From: JBQLZO01 sp052168315
Lineage (GTDB): Bacteria; Planctomycetota; Phycisphaerae; Phycisphaerales; UBA1924
Assembly (NCBI GenBank): GCA_052168315.1
Contig: JBQLZO010000043.1
Span: forward strand, 124,001 to 188,000
Length of the DNA: 64,000 nt
Direction: 5' to 3'
Positions 22,631-31,100 of this stretch are shown here, in pieces. The notes under the pieces are model-generated. The model was not told where the DNA came from and ran no database searches. It saw nothing but the letters and a program-made list of their open reading frames with translations. Position 1 is the stretch's first letter. The number at the start of each line of letters is the position of its first letter. Both the position numbers and the translations under genes were made by a program.

Positions 22631-23788
22631 TCAGTGTCCGATGTACCGCGCGTAGATGGCCGCGGCACGCTGCGGGTCGGTCGTGCCCGAGACGATCGCG
22701 CGCCCGTCGGCGAACGCGGTGATCTCCACCGAACGCCCCGGACCGCCCGCGTTCTCGCCGTTTTGCACCGGCTCATCGATCCGAGCCCGCACCATGTACG
22801 GCGTGGCGTAGAGACCGGGGAGCGAATTCCACCGCTCGGCCAGCGCGGCGAGGTCGAGTGTCGCGCCCCGATCGGGGCGGACCTGGATCGCATCCCGCCC
22901 GCACAGCGCGCCGCGCGGCGAGGCCCTGGATCCATCGAGGAACTCGAAGGTCCGCCCGGCGCAGCACGGGCACGCCGGGTCGATCGCATCGCCATCGATG
23001 GGAGTGGACGCAGCGCGGTTGTCCCAGAGGTCGAACGATCGCAGGGAGCGCGAGACCGCCTCCCATCGCCCGAGCAGGCACTTGATCGCCTCGGCGCTCT
23101 GCAGGCTCGCGATCGCGCTGGTCGCCATTCCCAGGACCCCGGCCGTGTCGCAGGTCGGCACGCTCCCGGGCGCCGGCGGCTCGGGCATCAGGCACCGGAG
23201 GCACGCGGTCGCTCCGCACGCCCCCCACGCGCGATCGGGATGCCTCGGCAGGATGGTCGCCATGGAAGCGTGGGTCGCGACGCCGCCGGCGTACAGCAGC
23301 GGCACGCCGTGCCGGACGGCAAGATCGTTCAGAAGCAACCGCGTGGGGAAATTGTCCGTCGCGTCGATGAGCGCGAGGCGCGGGGACCCGTCGGGGTCCG
23401 GGTCCGCGGCGAGAGACGCGGGCGGCGCGATCAGCCGCTCCGCGTTCGTGTGGTTGAGGTCCGCGATGTGCGCGATGATCTCGATGGAGCCGTTCACCTG
23501 CGCCAGCCGATCGCGGGCCGCGATCGCCTTCGGCGCCCGGGCCGCCGCGTCGGACTCGGTGAACAGGGTCTGCCGGTGCAGGTTCGATGGCTCAACGACA
23601 TCGCGGTCGATCAGGATCAGCCGACCGACGCCAGCGCGGGCCAGCAGATCGCTGGACACGCATCCCAGCGCGCCGCACCCGACGACCACCGCCGTGGAGC
23701 GTGCGAGTTGGCGCTGCCCCTCAACCCCGATCTGGGGAAGCAGCGCCTGGCGTGCGTACCGCGGTTCGTCGTTCGTGGGGCGATCCAT
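22631..23788 (-). CDS. ThiF/MoeB/HesA family adenylyltransferase with rhodanese-like C-terminal part
   Basis: A 385-residue E1-like enzyme that would activate the C-terminus of a ubiquitin-like sulfur carrier (ThiS, MoaD or similar) with ATP. N-terminal core: RYARQALLPQIGVEGQRQLA, the nucleotide site VVVGCGALGCVSSDLLARAG, LILIDRDVVEPSNLHRQTLF and LIDATDNFPTRLLLNDLAV. Zinc-binding CxxC pairs are seen as ACLRCL and CPCC. The last ~100 residues may be a degenerate rhodanese-like region without a clear active Cys. The frame is open to 24040, but ATG 23788 begins the conserved PRYARQ block. Whether it serves thiamine, molybdopterin or another pathway cannot be told; no carrier gene is adjacent. 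Confidence 0.9.
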   Translation of the reverse strand: MDRPTNDEPRYARQALLPQIGVEGQRQLARSTAVVVGCGALGCVSSDLLARAGVGRLILIDRDVVEPSNLHRQTLFTESDAAARAPKAIAARDRLAQVNGSIEIIAHIADLNHTNAERLIAPPASLAADPDPDGSPRLALIDATDNFPTRLLLNDLAVRHGVPLLYAGGVATHASMATILPRHPDRAWGACGATACLRCLMPEPPAPGSVPTCDTAGVLGMATSAIASLQSAEAIKCLLGRWEAVSRSLRSFDLWDNRAASTPIDGDAIDPACPCCAGRTFEFLDGSRASPRGALCGRDAIQVRPDRGATLDLAALAERWNSLPGLYATPYMVRARIDEPVQNGENAGGPGRSVEITAFADGRAIVSGTTDPQRAAAIYARYIGH

Positions 23789-23902
23789 CGTCGCACAGAC
23801 AATACGCGATCGCTCGCTCACCCCGGCGCACGGCACCGTTCGAGCCCGCGCCGGTCGCCGGAGCGTCATCCGTGGCTCTTCATCGTGTGCGACGCGGGAA
23901 TG

Positions 23903-23932
23903 ACAGGACCCCGGCGGTGGCCGGGGTCCTGT
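23903..23932 (-). terminator. Perfect 12-base stem-loop between ribBA-like gene and thiF-like gene
   Basis: Arms ACAGGACCCCGG and its exact complement around a 6-base loop. It lies about 125 bases past the stop codon of the ribB-containing gene and 115 bases upstream of the thiF-like start. There is no T run on either strand, so it may be a terminator that relies on the stem, an mRNA 3' stabiliser or a regulatory hairpin. Confidence 0.45.
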
Positions 23933-24056
23933 GGTCTGGATGCGAAACGCGGCGAACTCTTGTGATGGCACGCGGTGCGTGAAGAGTTCCAGCCGCCGGA
24001 GCCACTCGGAGCGTGTGGCCTCGGACATCCCACCAGACAATCAGACTATACCCCGA

Positions 24057-25337
24057 TCAATCCGTCAAGCGAAGCGGAACATGCTCAACGATTTCGAGCC
24101 CGAACGCTTCGAGCCCCGGCAACGCCTTTGGATGGTTGGTCAGGATCCTCAGCTTCGAGAGCCCGAGGTCGCGCAGGATCTGTCCGCCGACGCCGAAGTC
24201 GCGATGCTCCCGGGGGAGATTGATGTCGCTCGAATCGAAATCGGGCGCATCCTCGGCCCGTGAACGCCGGATCGCCGTGAGCCTCTGGTCGAGCTGCAGC
24301 CCCGTGCCCTCGGGGCGCAGGTAGACGAGCGCCCCGCGCCCGGCCGCGGCGATCTCGCGCATCGCGCCGTGCAGCAGTGCCCCGGTCGCTCCCTCGGGAG
24401 CCGTGTCGGTCACGCCGAAGATGTCGCCGAGGAGGTTCCGCCGGTGCATCCGGACCAGCGTCGGCTCGCTGGTCGGCGCTGCGAGCCCATCGCCGCCGCG
24501 CCGCCCGACACCGCCGTAGGTCAGGGCCAATTGCGGCTGCGGATCGAACAGCGATTCGTACGCCACCAGCGTGAATGTGCCGTGCTTCGTCTCGATGGGC
24601 GTTCCATCCAGCGGCTCGAGCCGGCGGACGAGCCGCTCGCGCTGGAGCCGGTGCTCGATGATCTGCGCGATGGTGCACATCTTCATCGTGTGCCGTCCGC
24701 AGAACCGCTCGAGGTCCGGGACCCGGGCCATGTGCCCATCGGGCTTCATGATCTCGATCCCCACCGCCGCCGGAGTGATCCCGGCCATGCGGCACAGGTC
24801 CACCATCGCCTCCGTGTGCCCGACGCGGACCAGCACGCCGCCATCGCGCGAGCGCAGCGGGTTGATGTGCCCGGGGCGGACGAAATCGTCCGCGCCCGTA
24901 CCCGGATCGATGGCCATCCGGATCGTCCGCGCCCGCTCATACGCCGACACGCCAGTCGTGAACCCGTGCTTCGGGTGCCCGTCGATCGACACCGTCAGCG
25001 GCGTTCCCCGGACCGAGGTGTTCCGCGGCGCCTGCGGGTGCAGGTCGAGCCGGTCGCAGTCCTGCTCGGTCAGGCAGATAAACAGGTATCCGGCCGCCTC
25101 GCGGAGCATGAAGCTGATCGCCTCCGGGCTCACGAACTGCGCCCCGAGCATCAGGTCGCCCTCGTTCTCCCGGTCCTCCGCATCGCAGATCACCACCATC
25201 CGACCGGCGCGCACCTCGTCCAGGATCTCCTCGATCGGGCTGAACGGCGAGGCGTCCGGGCGTCCGGAGGGCGATGGGGGCGCATCGCCTTCTGCGGGCT
25301 CGATGGAAGCGCGGGGCGGGGCGGAGTCGTGCGGCAT
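24057..25337 (-). CDS. ribBA: 3,4-dihydroxy-2-butanone-4-phosphate synthase with degenerate GTP cyclohydrolase II domain
   Basis: A 426-residue riboflavin synthesis protein. The N-terminal RibB domain (~30-235) makes 3,4-dihydroxy-2-butanone 4-phosphate from ribulose 5-phosphate and looks complete: DAEDRENEGDLMLGAQFV, GFTTGVSAYERARTI, RPGHINPLRSRDGG, VRVGHTEAMVDLCRMAG. The C-terminal domain (~245-426) has the RibA shape (LLGDIFG, GRGALVYLRPEGTG, LRILTNHPKALPGLEAFGLE) but lacks the three zinc Cys of GTP cyclohydrolase II: the usual SEC and CDC positions read RRN and TDTAP. It thus matches RibB proteins whose second domain is inactive; a separate RibA should exist elsewhere. ATG 25337 is chosen by conservation; divergent from the next gene. 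Confidence 0.9.
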   Translation of the reverse strand: MPHDSAPPRASIEPAEGDAPPSPSGRPDASPFSPIEEILDEVRAGRMVVICDAEDRENEGDLMLGAQFVSPEAISFMLREAAGYLFICLTEQDCDRLDLHPQAPRNTSVRGTPLTVSIDGHPKHGFTTGVSAYERARTIRMAIDPGTGADDFVRPGHINPLRSRDGGVLVRVGHTEAMVDLCRMAGITPAAVGIEIMKPDGHMARVPDLERFCGRHTMKMCTIAQIIEHRLQRERLVRRLEPLDGTPIETKHGTFTLVAYESLFDPQPQLALTYGGVGRRGGDGLAAPTSEPTLVRMHRRNLLGDIFGVTDTAPEGATGALLHGAMREIAAAGRGALVYLRPEGTGLQLDQRLTAIRRSRAEDAPDFDSSDINLPREHRDFGVGGQILRDLGLSKLRILTNHPKALPGLEAFGLEIVEHVPLRLTD

Positions 25338-25427
25338 GATCGGGCATCGTACGATTCCCGGGCACACCGGGCGAACGCCGGCGCGATCCGCGTCCGACCG
25401 CCCCGCGCACCACAGGAGGCACAGCGA

Positions 25428-27113
25428 ATGGCAGCGATCACCACGCCGAGCACGGACACACCCCGGCCCCGTCTCTTCCAATCCGGTCGAGCGGCGGCCC
25501 GCGGGTGCTTCGCCCGGAGTGTCGCCGCGCTGGCGGTGCTCATCGTGCTGTGCTGCCAGGCGCCCACGCGAGGCGATGTCGTCGATGCGGGCGCCGGGGC
25601 CGACATCGAGCACGAACGCTGGTTCGTCGTCCAGATGCTCGGCGAGAAAGCCGGCTGGGCGATGAGCCGCCGATTCGTCGACGCCGATGGGCACATCGTG
25701 TCGGTCGATCGGTTCGAATTCTCGCTGGGGCGCATGGGGCAGGACATCGAGATCGCGGTCGAGTCGCGGTTCGTGGAGACCCGCGATCACAAGCCGGTCC
25801 GCATCGTCTCGATCATGGGGCTCGGGGCCGAACCCACCGAGACGACCTACGAGTTCTCGGATGATGGCAAGACCGTCACCGAGACCACCCGGCGGGGTGA
25901 TGGACGCCCCCGGACCCGCACCACCAACGCCCCGGCGGGCACCTGGCTCACCCCGGCGCAGATCAGCGAGTTCGTCCGGAAGCGGCTGGAGGCCGATGCC
26001 GAGTCGATCGCCTACGCCACCATCGAGGCCAGCAGTTCGCTGCAGGTGGTCCTCGTCCGCGCGAAGGTTCTCGAACGGACCGTGGTCGAGGCCTTGGGCA
26101 AGCGGGTTCCGGCCATCAAGTGGGAATCAACCACGAGCGTGATGCCCGACATCAAGATGATTTCCTATGTCGATGAGCAGGGCGAGGACATCCGCTCCAC
26201 TGTGAACCTTGGCGGCATCTCCATGGAGTTCATCGTCACGGAGAAGGAACTGGCCCTCGCCCCGTTCGATGCGCCCGAGATGATGGCCGCGACCATGGTC
26301 ACCCCGGTGGGCGATGTGCCGGATCCGCGATCGTCCCGCAGCGCCTCATACCTGCTCCGGCTGACGGGCGATGACGCCGAGGCCCGCATGCCCGACATGC
26401 TCGACGCCGGCGGCCAGCGGGTCCAGCGGCTCGACGCCCGCACTGTGCGGGTCACCATCGACCTCGACCGTCCGGTCGCCATGGACGAGCCCACGATGCG
26501 AGCCGCCAGATCGCCCGAAACCATCGGCTCTTCGAGCATGATCGACCTCGAGGACGCCGCGCTCCGCGATGCGCTGAACCAGGCGCTCGATGGCATCGGC
26601 GACGATGCGACGCCGCACGCCAAAGCCGAAGCGATCCGGCGATTCGTGTACCAGTTCATCGACCGAAAGTCGCTCGGCGTCGGGTTCGCGACCGCCTCTG
26701 AGACCTGCCGGACCCGCGAGGGCGACTGCTCGGAGCACGCCACGCTCCTGGCGGCCCTGCTCCGGCTCGCGGGCATCCCCGCCCGCACCGTCTCGGGGCT
26801 CGTGTATGTCGACCAGTTCATGGATACGGAGCGGGTCTTCGGCTTCCACATGTGGACCCAGGCGCTGCTCCCCATCGAGCCGGGCGCCGATGGCTCGCCC
26901 CGCTGGGCGTGGATCGACCTCGACGCCGCCCTGTCGACCGAGCATCCGACCGATGCGGCGCGCATCGCGGTGGTGGCATCGACGCTCGCCGATGGTGACA
27001 CGATCAACTCCATGGTCGACATCGCCGTGCTGATGGGCCAGCTGGGGATCGAGGTCGAGGAGCCCAACGCCCCCCGCAACGAACGCCCGCGCGGGGCGGA
27101 GGGTGCCCGCTGA
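25428..27113 (+). CDS. Exported transglutaminase-like cysteine protein
   Basis: A 561-residue protein with a signal anchor (SVAALAVLIVLCC, QAPTRGD). Its C-terminal third carries the transglutaminase/protease-like core: Cys in CRTREGDCSEHATLLAALLR, then AGIPARTVSGLVYVDQF, His in VFGFHMWTQALLP and Asp in WAWIDLDAAL, the Cys-His-Asp triad. The long N-terminal half (~50-330) is beta-rich and of unknown fold (WFVVQMLGEKAGWAMSRRF). CACAGGAGG before ATG 25428 decides the start. It is in a row with nnrD, whose start overlaps its stop as TGATG. Proteins of this layout are common in planctomycetes; the substrate, protein cross-linking or peptide cleavage, is unknown. Confidence 0.86.
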   Translation: MAAITTPSTDTPRPRLFQSGRAAARGCFARSVAALAVLIVLCCQAPTRGDVVDAGAGADIEHERWFVVQMLGEKAGWAMSRRFVDADGHIVSVDRFEFSLGRMGQDIEIAVESRFVETRDHKPVRIVSIMGLGAEPTETTYEFSDDGKTVTETTRRGDGRPRTRTTNAPAGTWLTPAQISEFVRKRLEADAESIAYATIEASSSLQVVLVRAKVLERTVVEALGKRVPAIKWESTTSVMPDIKMISYVDEQGEDIRSTVNLGGISMEFIVTEKELALAPFDAPEMMAATMVTPVGDVPDPRSSRSASYLLRLTGDDAEARMPDMLDAGGQRVQRLDARTVRVTIDLDRPVAMDEPTMRAARSPETIGSSSMIDLEDAALRDALNQALDGIGDDATPHAKAEAIRRFVYQFIDRKSLGVGFATASETCRTREGDCSEHATLLAALLRLAGIPARTVSGLVYVDQFMDTERVFGFHMWTQALLPIEPGADGSPRWAWIDLDAALSTEHPTDAARIAVVASTLADGDTINSMVDIAVLMGQLGIEVEEPNAPRNERPRGAEGAR

Positions 27114-28138
27114 TGGATGCGCGTGCCGGCGATCCCGACCGGGCGCTGCCGCTCCCCGTGCTTCCCCCGAGGATGTCCACCGGGCACAAGGGTTCGTTCG
27201 GCACGGTGCTCGTCGTCGGCGGATGCGGGGCGTCGCGGGCGAATGGCACCGGCGGCACCGACGGTGCGGTGATGATCGGTGGCCCCGCGCTGGCCGCCGC
27301 CGCCGCCGCCCGTGCCGGCGCGGGGCTCGTCAGGCTCGCGATGCCCGAATCGGTGATTCTCACCGGGCTCGGCATGCTCCCCGAGGCGGTCGGGCTGGCG
27401 CTTCCGGTCAAGTTGGACGGGGGCGTGGATGGCGCAGCATCCGGAGACCGCCTGCGGAACGCGGCGGAAGGCGCTGCCTGCGTCGTCATCGGTCCCGGGC
27501 TGGGACGCGCCCCCGGCGTGCGCGACCTCCTCGAAACGATCCTCGACACCCAGGCCCCGGCCCTCGTGATCGATGCCGATGCCATCAACGCCCTGACCGA
27601 CACCCCGGGCCCTCGATCCCTTCGGCACGCCCAGCGCACCGTCATCCTCACGCCCCACCTCGGCGAGTTCCGGCGGCTTTGCGAGTGGTTCGGTCGCCCC
27701 CTCGCGGCGGACGATCCGGGCGCGATCGCGGTGTCGGCTGCCGGCATGGCCGAGCGCCTTGGCGCTGTGCTCGTCGTCAAGGCGTCGAGCATCGTTGTCA
27801 CCGATGGGCGCGATTCAAGCGTGATCGCGGGGGGGCGCCCGCTCCTGGGCACCGCGGGCACCGGCGATGTGCTGGCGGGGCTGCTCGCCGGGCTCCTGAG
27901 CCAATGGGTCCGCGGGCGATCCGATCCGGCGCGCAGGGTCCATTGGGACACCATCACGCCGTTCGACATCGCCCGGATCGGGGTGCGCGCGCACCAGCGA
28001 AGCGCTGACCTCTGGTCGGAGGGCACCGCCGCACGATCGTCCAATAACCAAGATCCGTCGCCCGCGCCGCCCACGCGCGGGCTGCTCGCCAGCGACCTGC
28101 TGGGACACCTCGCCCGGGCGCTGGAAGATCCTGATTGA
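27113..28138 (+). CDS. nnrD: ADP-dependent (S)-NAD(P)H-hydrate dehydratase
   Basis: NnrD repairs damaged NAD(P)H hydrates by ATP- or ADP-driven dehydration. Of 341 residues, the ribokinase-like fold shows HKGSFGTVLVVGGCGAS at the start, GAVMIGGPALAAAAAARAGA, VIGPGLGR, LVIDADAINALTD, TVILTPHLGEFRRL and the nucleotide-binding LLGTAGTGDVLAGLLAGLLS. It has only the dehydratase domain; the epimerase partner (NnrE) that is often fused at the N-terminus is absent and not next door. A ~35-residue polar insertion near the C-terminus (EGTAARSSNNQDPSPAPPTR) is peculiar to this protein. Translationally coupled with the transglutaminase-like gene by a TGATG overlap. Confidence 0.92.
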   Translation: MDARAGDPDRALPLPVLPPRMSTGHKGSFGTVLVVGGCGASRANGTGGTDGAVMIGGPALAAAAAARAGAGLVRLAMPESVILTGLGMLPEAVGLALPVKLDGGVDGAASGDRLRNAAEGAACVVIGPGLGRAPGVRDLLETILDTQAPALVIDADAINALTDTPGPRSLRHAQRTVILTPHLGEFRRLCEWFGRPLAADDPGAIAVSAAGMAERLGAVLVVKASSIVVTDGRDSSVIAGGRPLLGTAGTGDVLAGLLAGLLSQWVRGRSDPARRVHWDTITPFDIARIGVRAHQRSADLWSEGTAARSSNNQDPSPAPPTRGLLASDLLGHLARALEDPD

Positions 28139-28194
28139 ACGAGCGCGCCGGGAGCCGACACTTCGAAACCGGACTCTTCTGATCGGGGTTTGTC

Positions 28195-28222
28195 TTGCGG
28201 CGGGTTCCACGCCGACTAAACT
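28195..28222 (+). promoter_or_regulatory. Candidate promoter of the BI-1 family gene
   Basis: TTGCGG (28195-28200) and TAAACT (28217-28222) with a 16-base spacer resemble sigma-70 type -35 and -10 boxes, about 147 bases before the start codon. This is an untested match in an otherwise GC-rich 230-base gap. Confidence 0.3.
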
Positions 28223-28368
28223 TGCAAGACGGTGGCGGCGTATGCCAATCACCGAACGAACGATGCCGCCGCTCGGGCGGCCGATGACTGTCAGCTCACC
28301 AACGGACCATGCCAGCGCCGGGCGATGTGACCCTCGCCCCGGAGCGCGGTCCCAGAAAGGCACCATCC

Positions 28369-29244
28369 ATGCGGACGGCCAATCCGGCGTTCAAGAAGAG
28401 CGAGTTCCAGCCCGCCCAGACCTGGGATGATGTCTACGGCTCCAACGCGAGCCCCTCAGCCAAACCCTCGGCGCCGGCCAGCGTCGCCCGGGCCAGCCAC
28501 ATGACGATCAACGGCACGGTCGTCAAGACCGGGCTGCTCCTGTCCATGTGCATCACCACCGCGATGGTCGCGTGGAACCTCTCCGCGCCCGAGATCGTCG
28601 AGACCGCGGCCGGCACCGCGATGGTCGCCGGAAAGGTCTCGCCCATCGTGCTCACCGCCGGCGGGGCGATCGTCGGGTTCGTCTTCGCGCTCATCTGCTC
28701 GTTCGCCCCCAAGTCGGCCCCGGTGACCGCGCCGGCCTACGCGCTTTCCCAAGGCTTCTTCGTCGGCGGCATCTCGACGCTCTATGCCACCATGTTCGCA
28801 GACCCCGAGGGCCAGTTGAACACCGGGCTGATCCTCAACGCGGGCGTGCTCACCTTCGGCATCCTCGGCGGCCTGCTGGCGGGGTACGGCTTCGGCATCA
28901 TCCGCCCCGGGCCGGTGTTCAAGAAGATCATCATCACCGCGACCCTCGGGCTCTGCCTCTACACCGTTCTGGCACTCATCCTCGGCATGACGGGGCTCAT
29001 GCCATCGCTGATGTCCATCTACGACCCGTCCAACGGCGGGCTGCTGTCCGTCGGTTTCTCGCTGTTCGTCGTCGGGCTCGCCTCGGCCAACCTCGTGCTC
29101 GACTTCGACTTCATCGAGCAGGGCGCCCGCAACCGAGCCCCGCGCTACATGGAGTGGTACGCCGGATTCGGCCTGCTCGTCACCCTCGTGTGGCTCTATG
29201 TCGAGGTGCTCCGACTGCTCGCCAAGATCCAGTCCCGCGAGTGA
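28369..29244 (+). CDS. Bax inhibitor-1 / YccA family membrane protein
   Basis: A 291-residue integral membrane protein of the Bax1-I family, a group that includes bacterial YccA/YetJ; YetJ is a pH-sensitive calcium channel and YccA modulates FtsH. A polar ~45-residue N-terminus starts with MRTANPAFKKSEF, then seven hydrophobic helices follow, e.g. LLLSMCITTAMVAWNL, IVLTAGGAIVGFVFALI, LSQGFFVGGISTLYATMF and LGLCLYTVLALILGM. The family region LVLDFDFIEQGA plus APRYMEWYAGFGLLVTLVWLY contains the conserved Asp pair used by YetJ for pH sensing. The NPAFKK opening and the YALSQGF segment are typical of the branch. AGAAAGG precedes the ATG. It is followed by a strong terminator. Confidence 0.92.
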   Translation: MRTANPAFKKSEFQPAQTWDDVYGSNASPSAKPSAPASVARASHMTINGTVVKTGLLLSMCITTAMVAWNLSAPEIVETAAGTAMVAGKVSPIVLTAGGAIVGFVFALICSFAPKSAPVTAPAYALSQGFFVGGISTLYATMFADPEGQLNTGLILNAGVLTFGILGGLLAGYGFGIIRPGPVFKKIIITATLGLCLYTVLALILGMTGLMPSLMSIYDPSNGGLLSVGFSLFVVGLASANLVLDFDFIEQGARNRAPRYMEWYAGFGLLVTLVWLYVEVLRLLAKIQSRE

Positions 29245-29289
29245 GTGACTGAAACGGCGGCAGCGGGGGGGACCCATCATTCACTTCGC

Positions 29290-29323
29290 GCACCCCGGGT
29301 TGATCCCGGGGTGCGTGCGTTTT
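29290..29323 (+). terminator. Intrinsic terminator after the BI-1 family gene
   Basis: Perfect 10-base arms GCACCCCGGG and CCCGGGGTGC around TTGAT, followed by GTGCG and TTTT (29320-29323). It lies 46 bases after the stop codon. This is the clearest Rho-independent terminator in the window. Confidence 0.75.
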
Positions 29324-29401
29324 GTGGTGCTGGGCGTGCGGCTACGGCAGAAGACAGGCAACGGCCAGCAACCGTCACGCGCCGCCCATCGCACCTCTCC
29401 A

Positions 29402-29431
29402 CTGGTGCCTGATGCCTGATGCCTGGTGCCT
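29402..29431. repeat. Heptanucleotide tandem repeat, complement of the GGCAYCR unit
   Basis: Four 7-base units CTGGTGC, CTGATGC, CTGATGC, CTGGTGC followed by CT. The complement reads as GGCACCA and GGCATCA, the same unit found at 6612-6654. It lies between the BI-1 terminator and the end of the convergent zwf gene. Confidence 0.9.
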
Positions 29432-29451
29432 CTTTTCCCGCCCCTCTCCCC

Positions 29452-31071
29452 TCACCGCACATCCCCATGCCGCGGGTTGTGCCACTGCCGGTGGCTCGAA
29501 GCGATCAGATGATCGGCACCCTGTGGGCCCCATGATCCGGCGGGATAGGTCTCGATGCGGTCCCGCAGGTGCGGCGCTTTGACCACCGGCTCGACGATGG
29601 CCCAGGTCGCCTCGACCTCCTGGCGGTGCATGAAGTGGGTCTGGTCGCCGCGCATCGCCTCCAGCAGCAGCGGGCCGTACGACTCGGCGGGCTCCGACCG
29701 GAACACCGAGTTGTAATCGAGGTCGGCCTTGACCGAGTCCATCACCAGCGTGTTCCCGGGCACCTTGGCCTCGAACCGCAGCGACACGCCCTCGTCGGGC
29801 GCGATGTTGATCACGATCCGGTTCGGCGGGCGGTGCCCGCCCGTCGAGAACGGCGGGATGTGCTGGAACAGCTTGGCCGGCGGGTGCTTGAACTGGATGA
29901 CCACCTCCGTCAGCTTCCGCGCCAGCTTCTTGCCCGACCGGATGAACACCGGCGTGCCCGACCATCTCCAGTTGTCCACGAACAGCCGCATCGCGGAGAA
30001 GGTCTCGGTCGCCCGCTTCGGGTCCACGCCGTCGAGCTCGGTGTACGCAAGCCCGGAGTCCTCATCGTCGGGATTCTCCGAGGCGTCGTACCGCCCGAAC
30101 ACCGCCGACAGGTGCGCCTCCCGCGCCCGGATCGGGCGGGTCGACTCGAGCACCTTGAGCTTCTCGCGCCGGATCGCGTTCGAGTCGTACCGCGTCGGCG
30201 GCTCCATCAGGATCAGCGAGAGCACCTGCAGCAGGTGCGACTGGATCATGTCCCGCGTCGCCCCCGCCGCATCGTAGAAGTTGCCCGCCCGGCGCCCGAC
30301 GCCGAGCGACTCCGCGGCCGTGAGCTGGATGTGGTCCACATGGTCCGCGTTCCATAACGGCTCGAAAATCGTGTTCGCGAACCGCATGACCATGATGTTC
30401 TGGACCAGCTCCTTGCCCAGGTAGTGGTCGATCCGGAAGATGTCCCGCTCATCGAACACATTGCCGATCACGCGGTTGAGCTCCTCGGCCGACGCCAGGT
30501 CGTGCCCGATCGGCTTCTCCACGATGATCCGCTGCCACGGCACATGCGCGCCGGGGAGTGTGCACCACCGCTTGCCCTCCAGGATCATCCCGGTCGCGCC
30601 GATCCGCTCGATGATCTTCGGGTACAGCGCCGGCGCCACCGACAGGTAGAAGAGCGTGTTCGGCTGCGTGATCCAGGGCGAGCGCGACGACAGATTCGGG
30701 TCGTTGGCATCCGGGCACAGCCGGCACCGCCGCCCGATCTCGTTCAGCCGCGCGGTGAGCACCGGGTACGCATCGGTCTCCGTGGCGTCGGCCGCCAGGT
30801 AGTGCAGCCGATCGGCGAACACCCGCCACCGCTCCTCGGTGAAGTCCGCGTGCTCGGCGATCGTTGCCCGCTGCTCTTGCCGCCACTCGTCGTCGGACTT
30901 CTCGGAGCGGGCCACGCCCAGCACGGCGAACCCGTCGGGGAGCATCCCTTCCGCGTCCAGCGCGAACAGGGCCGGGAGCAGCTTTCGCTTCGTGAGATCG
31001 CCCGACGCGCCGAAGATGACCAGCACGCACGCCTCGGGCCGCTCGGAGGGGATCGGATCGGGGTCAGTCAT
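29452..31071 (-). CDS. zwf: Glucose-6-phosphate dehydrogenase
   Basis: Zwf oxidises glucose 6-phosphate to 6-phosphogluconolactone with NADP+, the entry to the oxidative pentose phosphate and Entner-Doudoroff pathways. Of 539 residues, motifs are the cofactor site VIFGASGDLTKRKLLPALFA, the FYLSVAP strand, IIVEKPIGHDL, and the active-site signature FRIDHYLGKELVQNIMVMRF containing the catalytic His. Later blocks RRAGNFYDAAGATRDMIQSH and VFIRSGKKL are also standard. An additional segment around residues 118-135 with two Cys (RRCRLCPDAND) is longer than in E. coli. No gnd or pgl gene is adjacent; a AbgT transporter gene lies directly upstream on the same strand with 29 bases between. Confidence 0.96.
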   Translation of the reverse strand: MTDPDPIPSERPEACVLVIFGASGDLTKRKLLPALFALDAEGMLPDGFAVLGVARSEKSDDEWRQEQRATIAEHADFTEERWRVFADRLHYLAADATETDAYPVLTARLNEIGRRCRLCPDANDPNLSSRSPWITQPNTLFYLSVAPALYPKIIERIGATGMILEGKRWCTLPGAHVPWQRIIVEKPIGHDLASAEELNRVIGNVFDERDIFRIDHYLGKELVQNIMVMRFANTIFEPLWNADHVDHIQLTAAESLGVGRRAGNFYDAAGATRDMIQSHLLQVLSLILMEPPTRYDSNAIRREKLKVLESTRPIRAREAHLSAVFGRYDASENPDDEDSGLAYTELDGVDPKRATETFSAMRLFVDNWRWSGTPVFIRSGKKLARKLTEVVIQFKHPPAKLFQHIPPFSTGGHRPPNRIVINIAPDEGVSLRFEAKVPGNTLVMDSVKADLDYNSVFRSEPAESYGPLLLEAMRGDQTHFMHRQEVEATWAIVEPVVKAPHLRDRIETYPAGSWGPQGADHLIASSHRQWHNPRHGDVR

Positions 31072-31100
31072 CGGGGTGGCTCACACGAGTGCCGCGCGGT

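Noticed and set aside
25338..25427. FMN riboswitch upstream of the ribB-containing gene
   Set aside because: The 90-base divergent gap is too short and lacks the conserved RFN box sequence.
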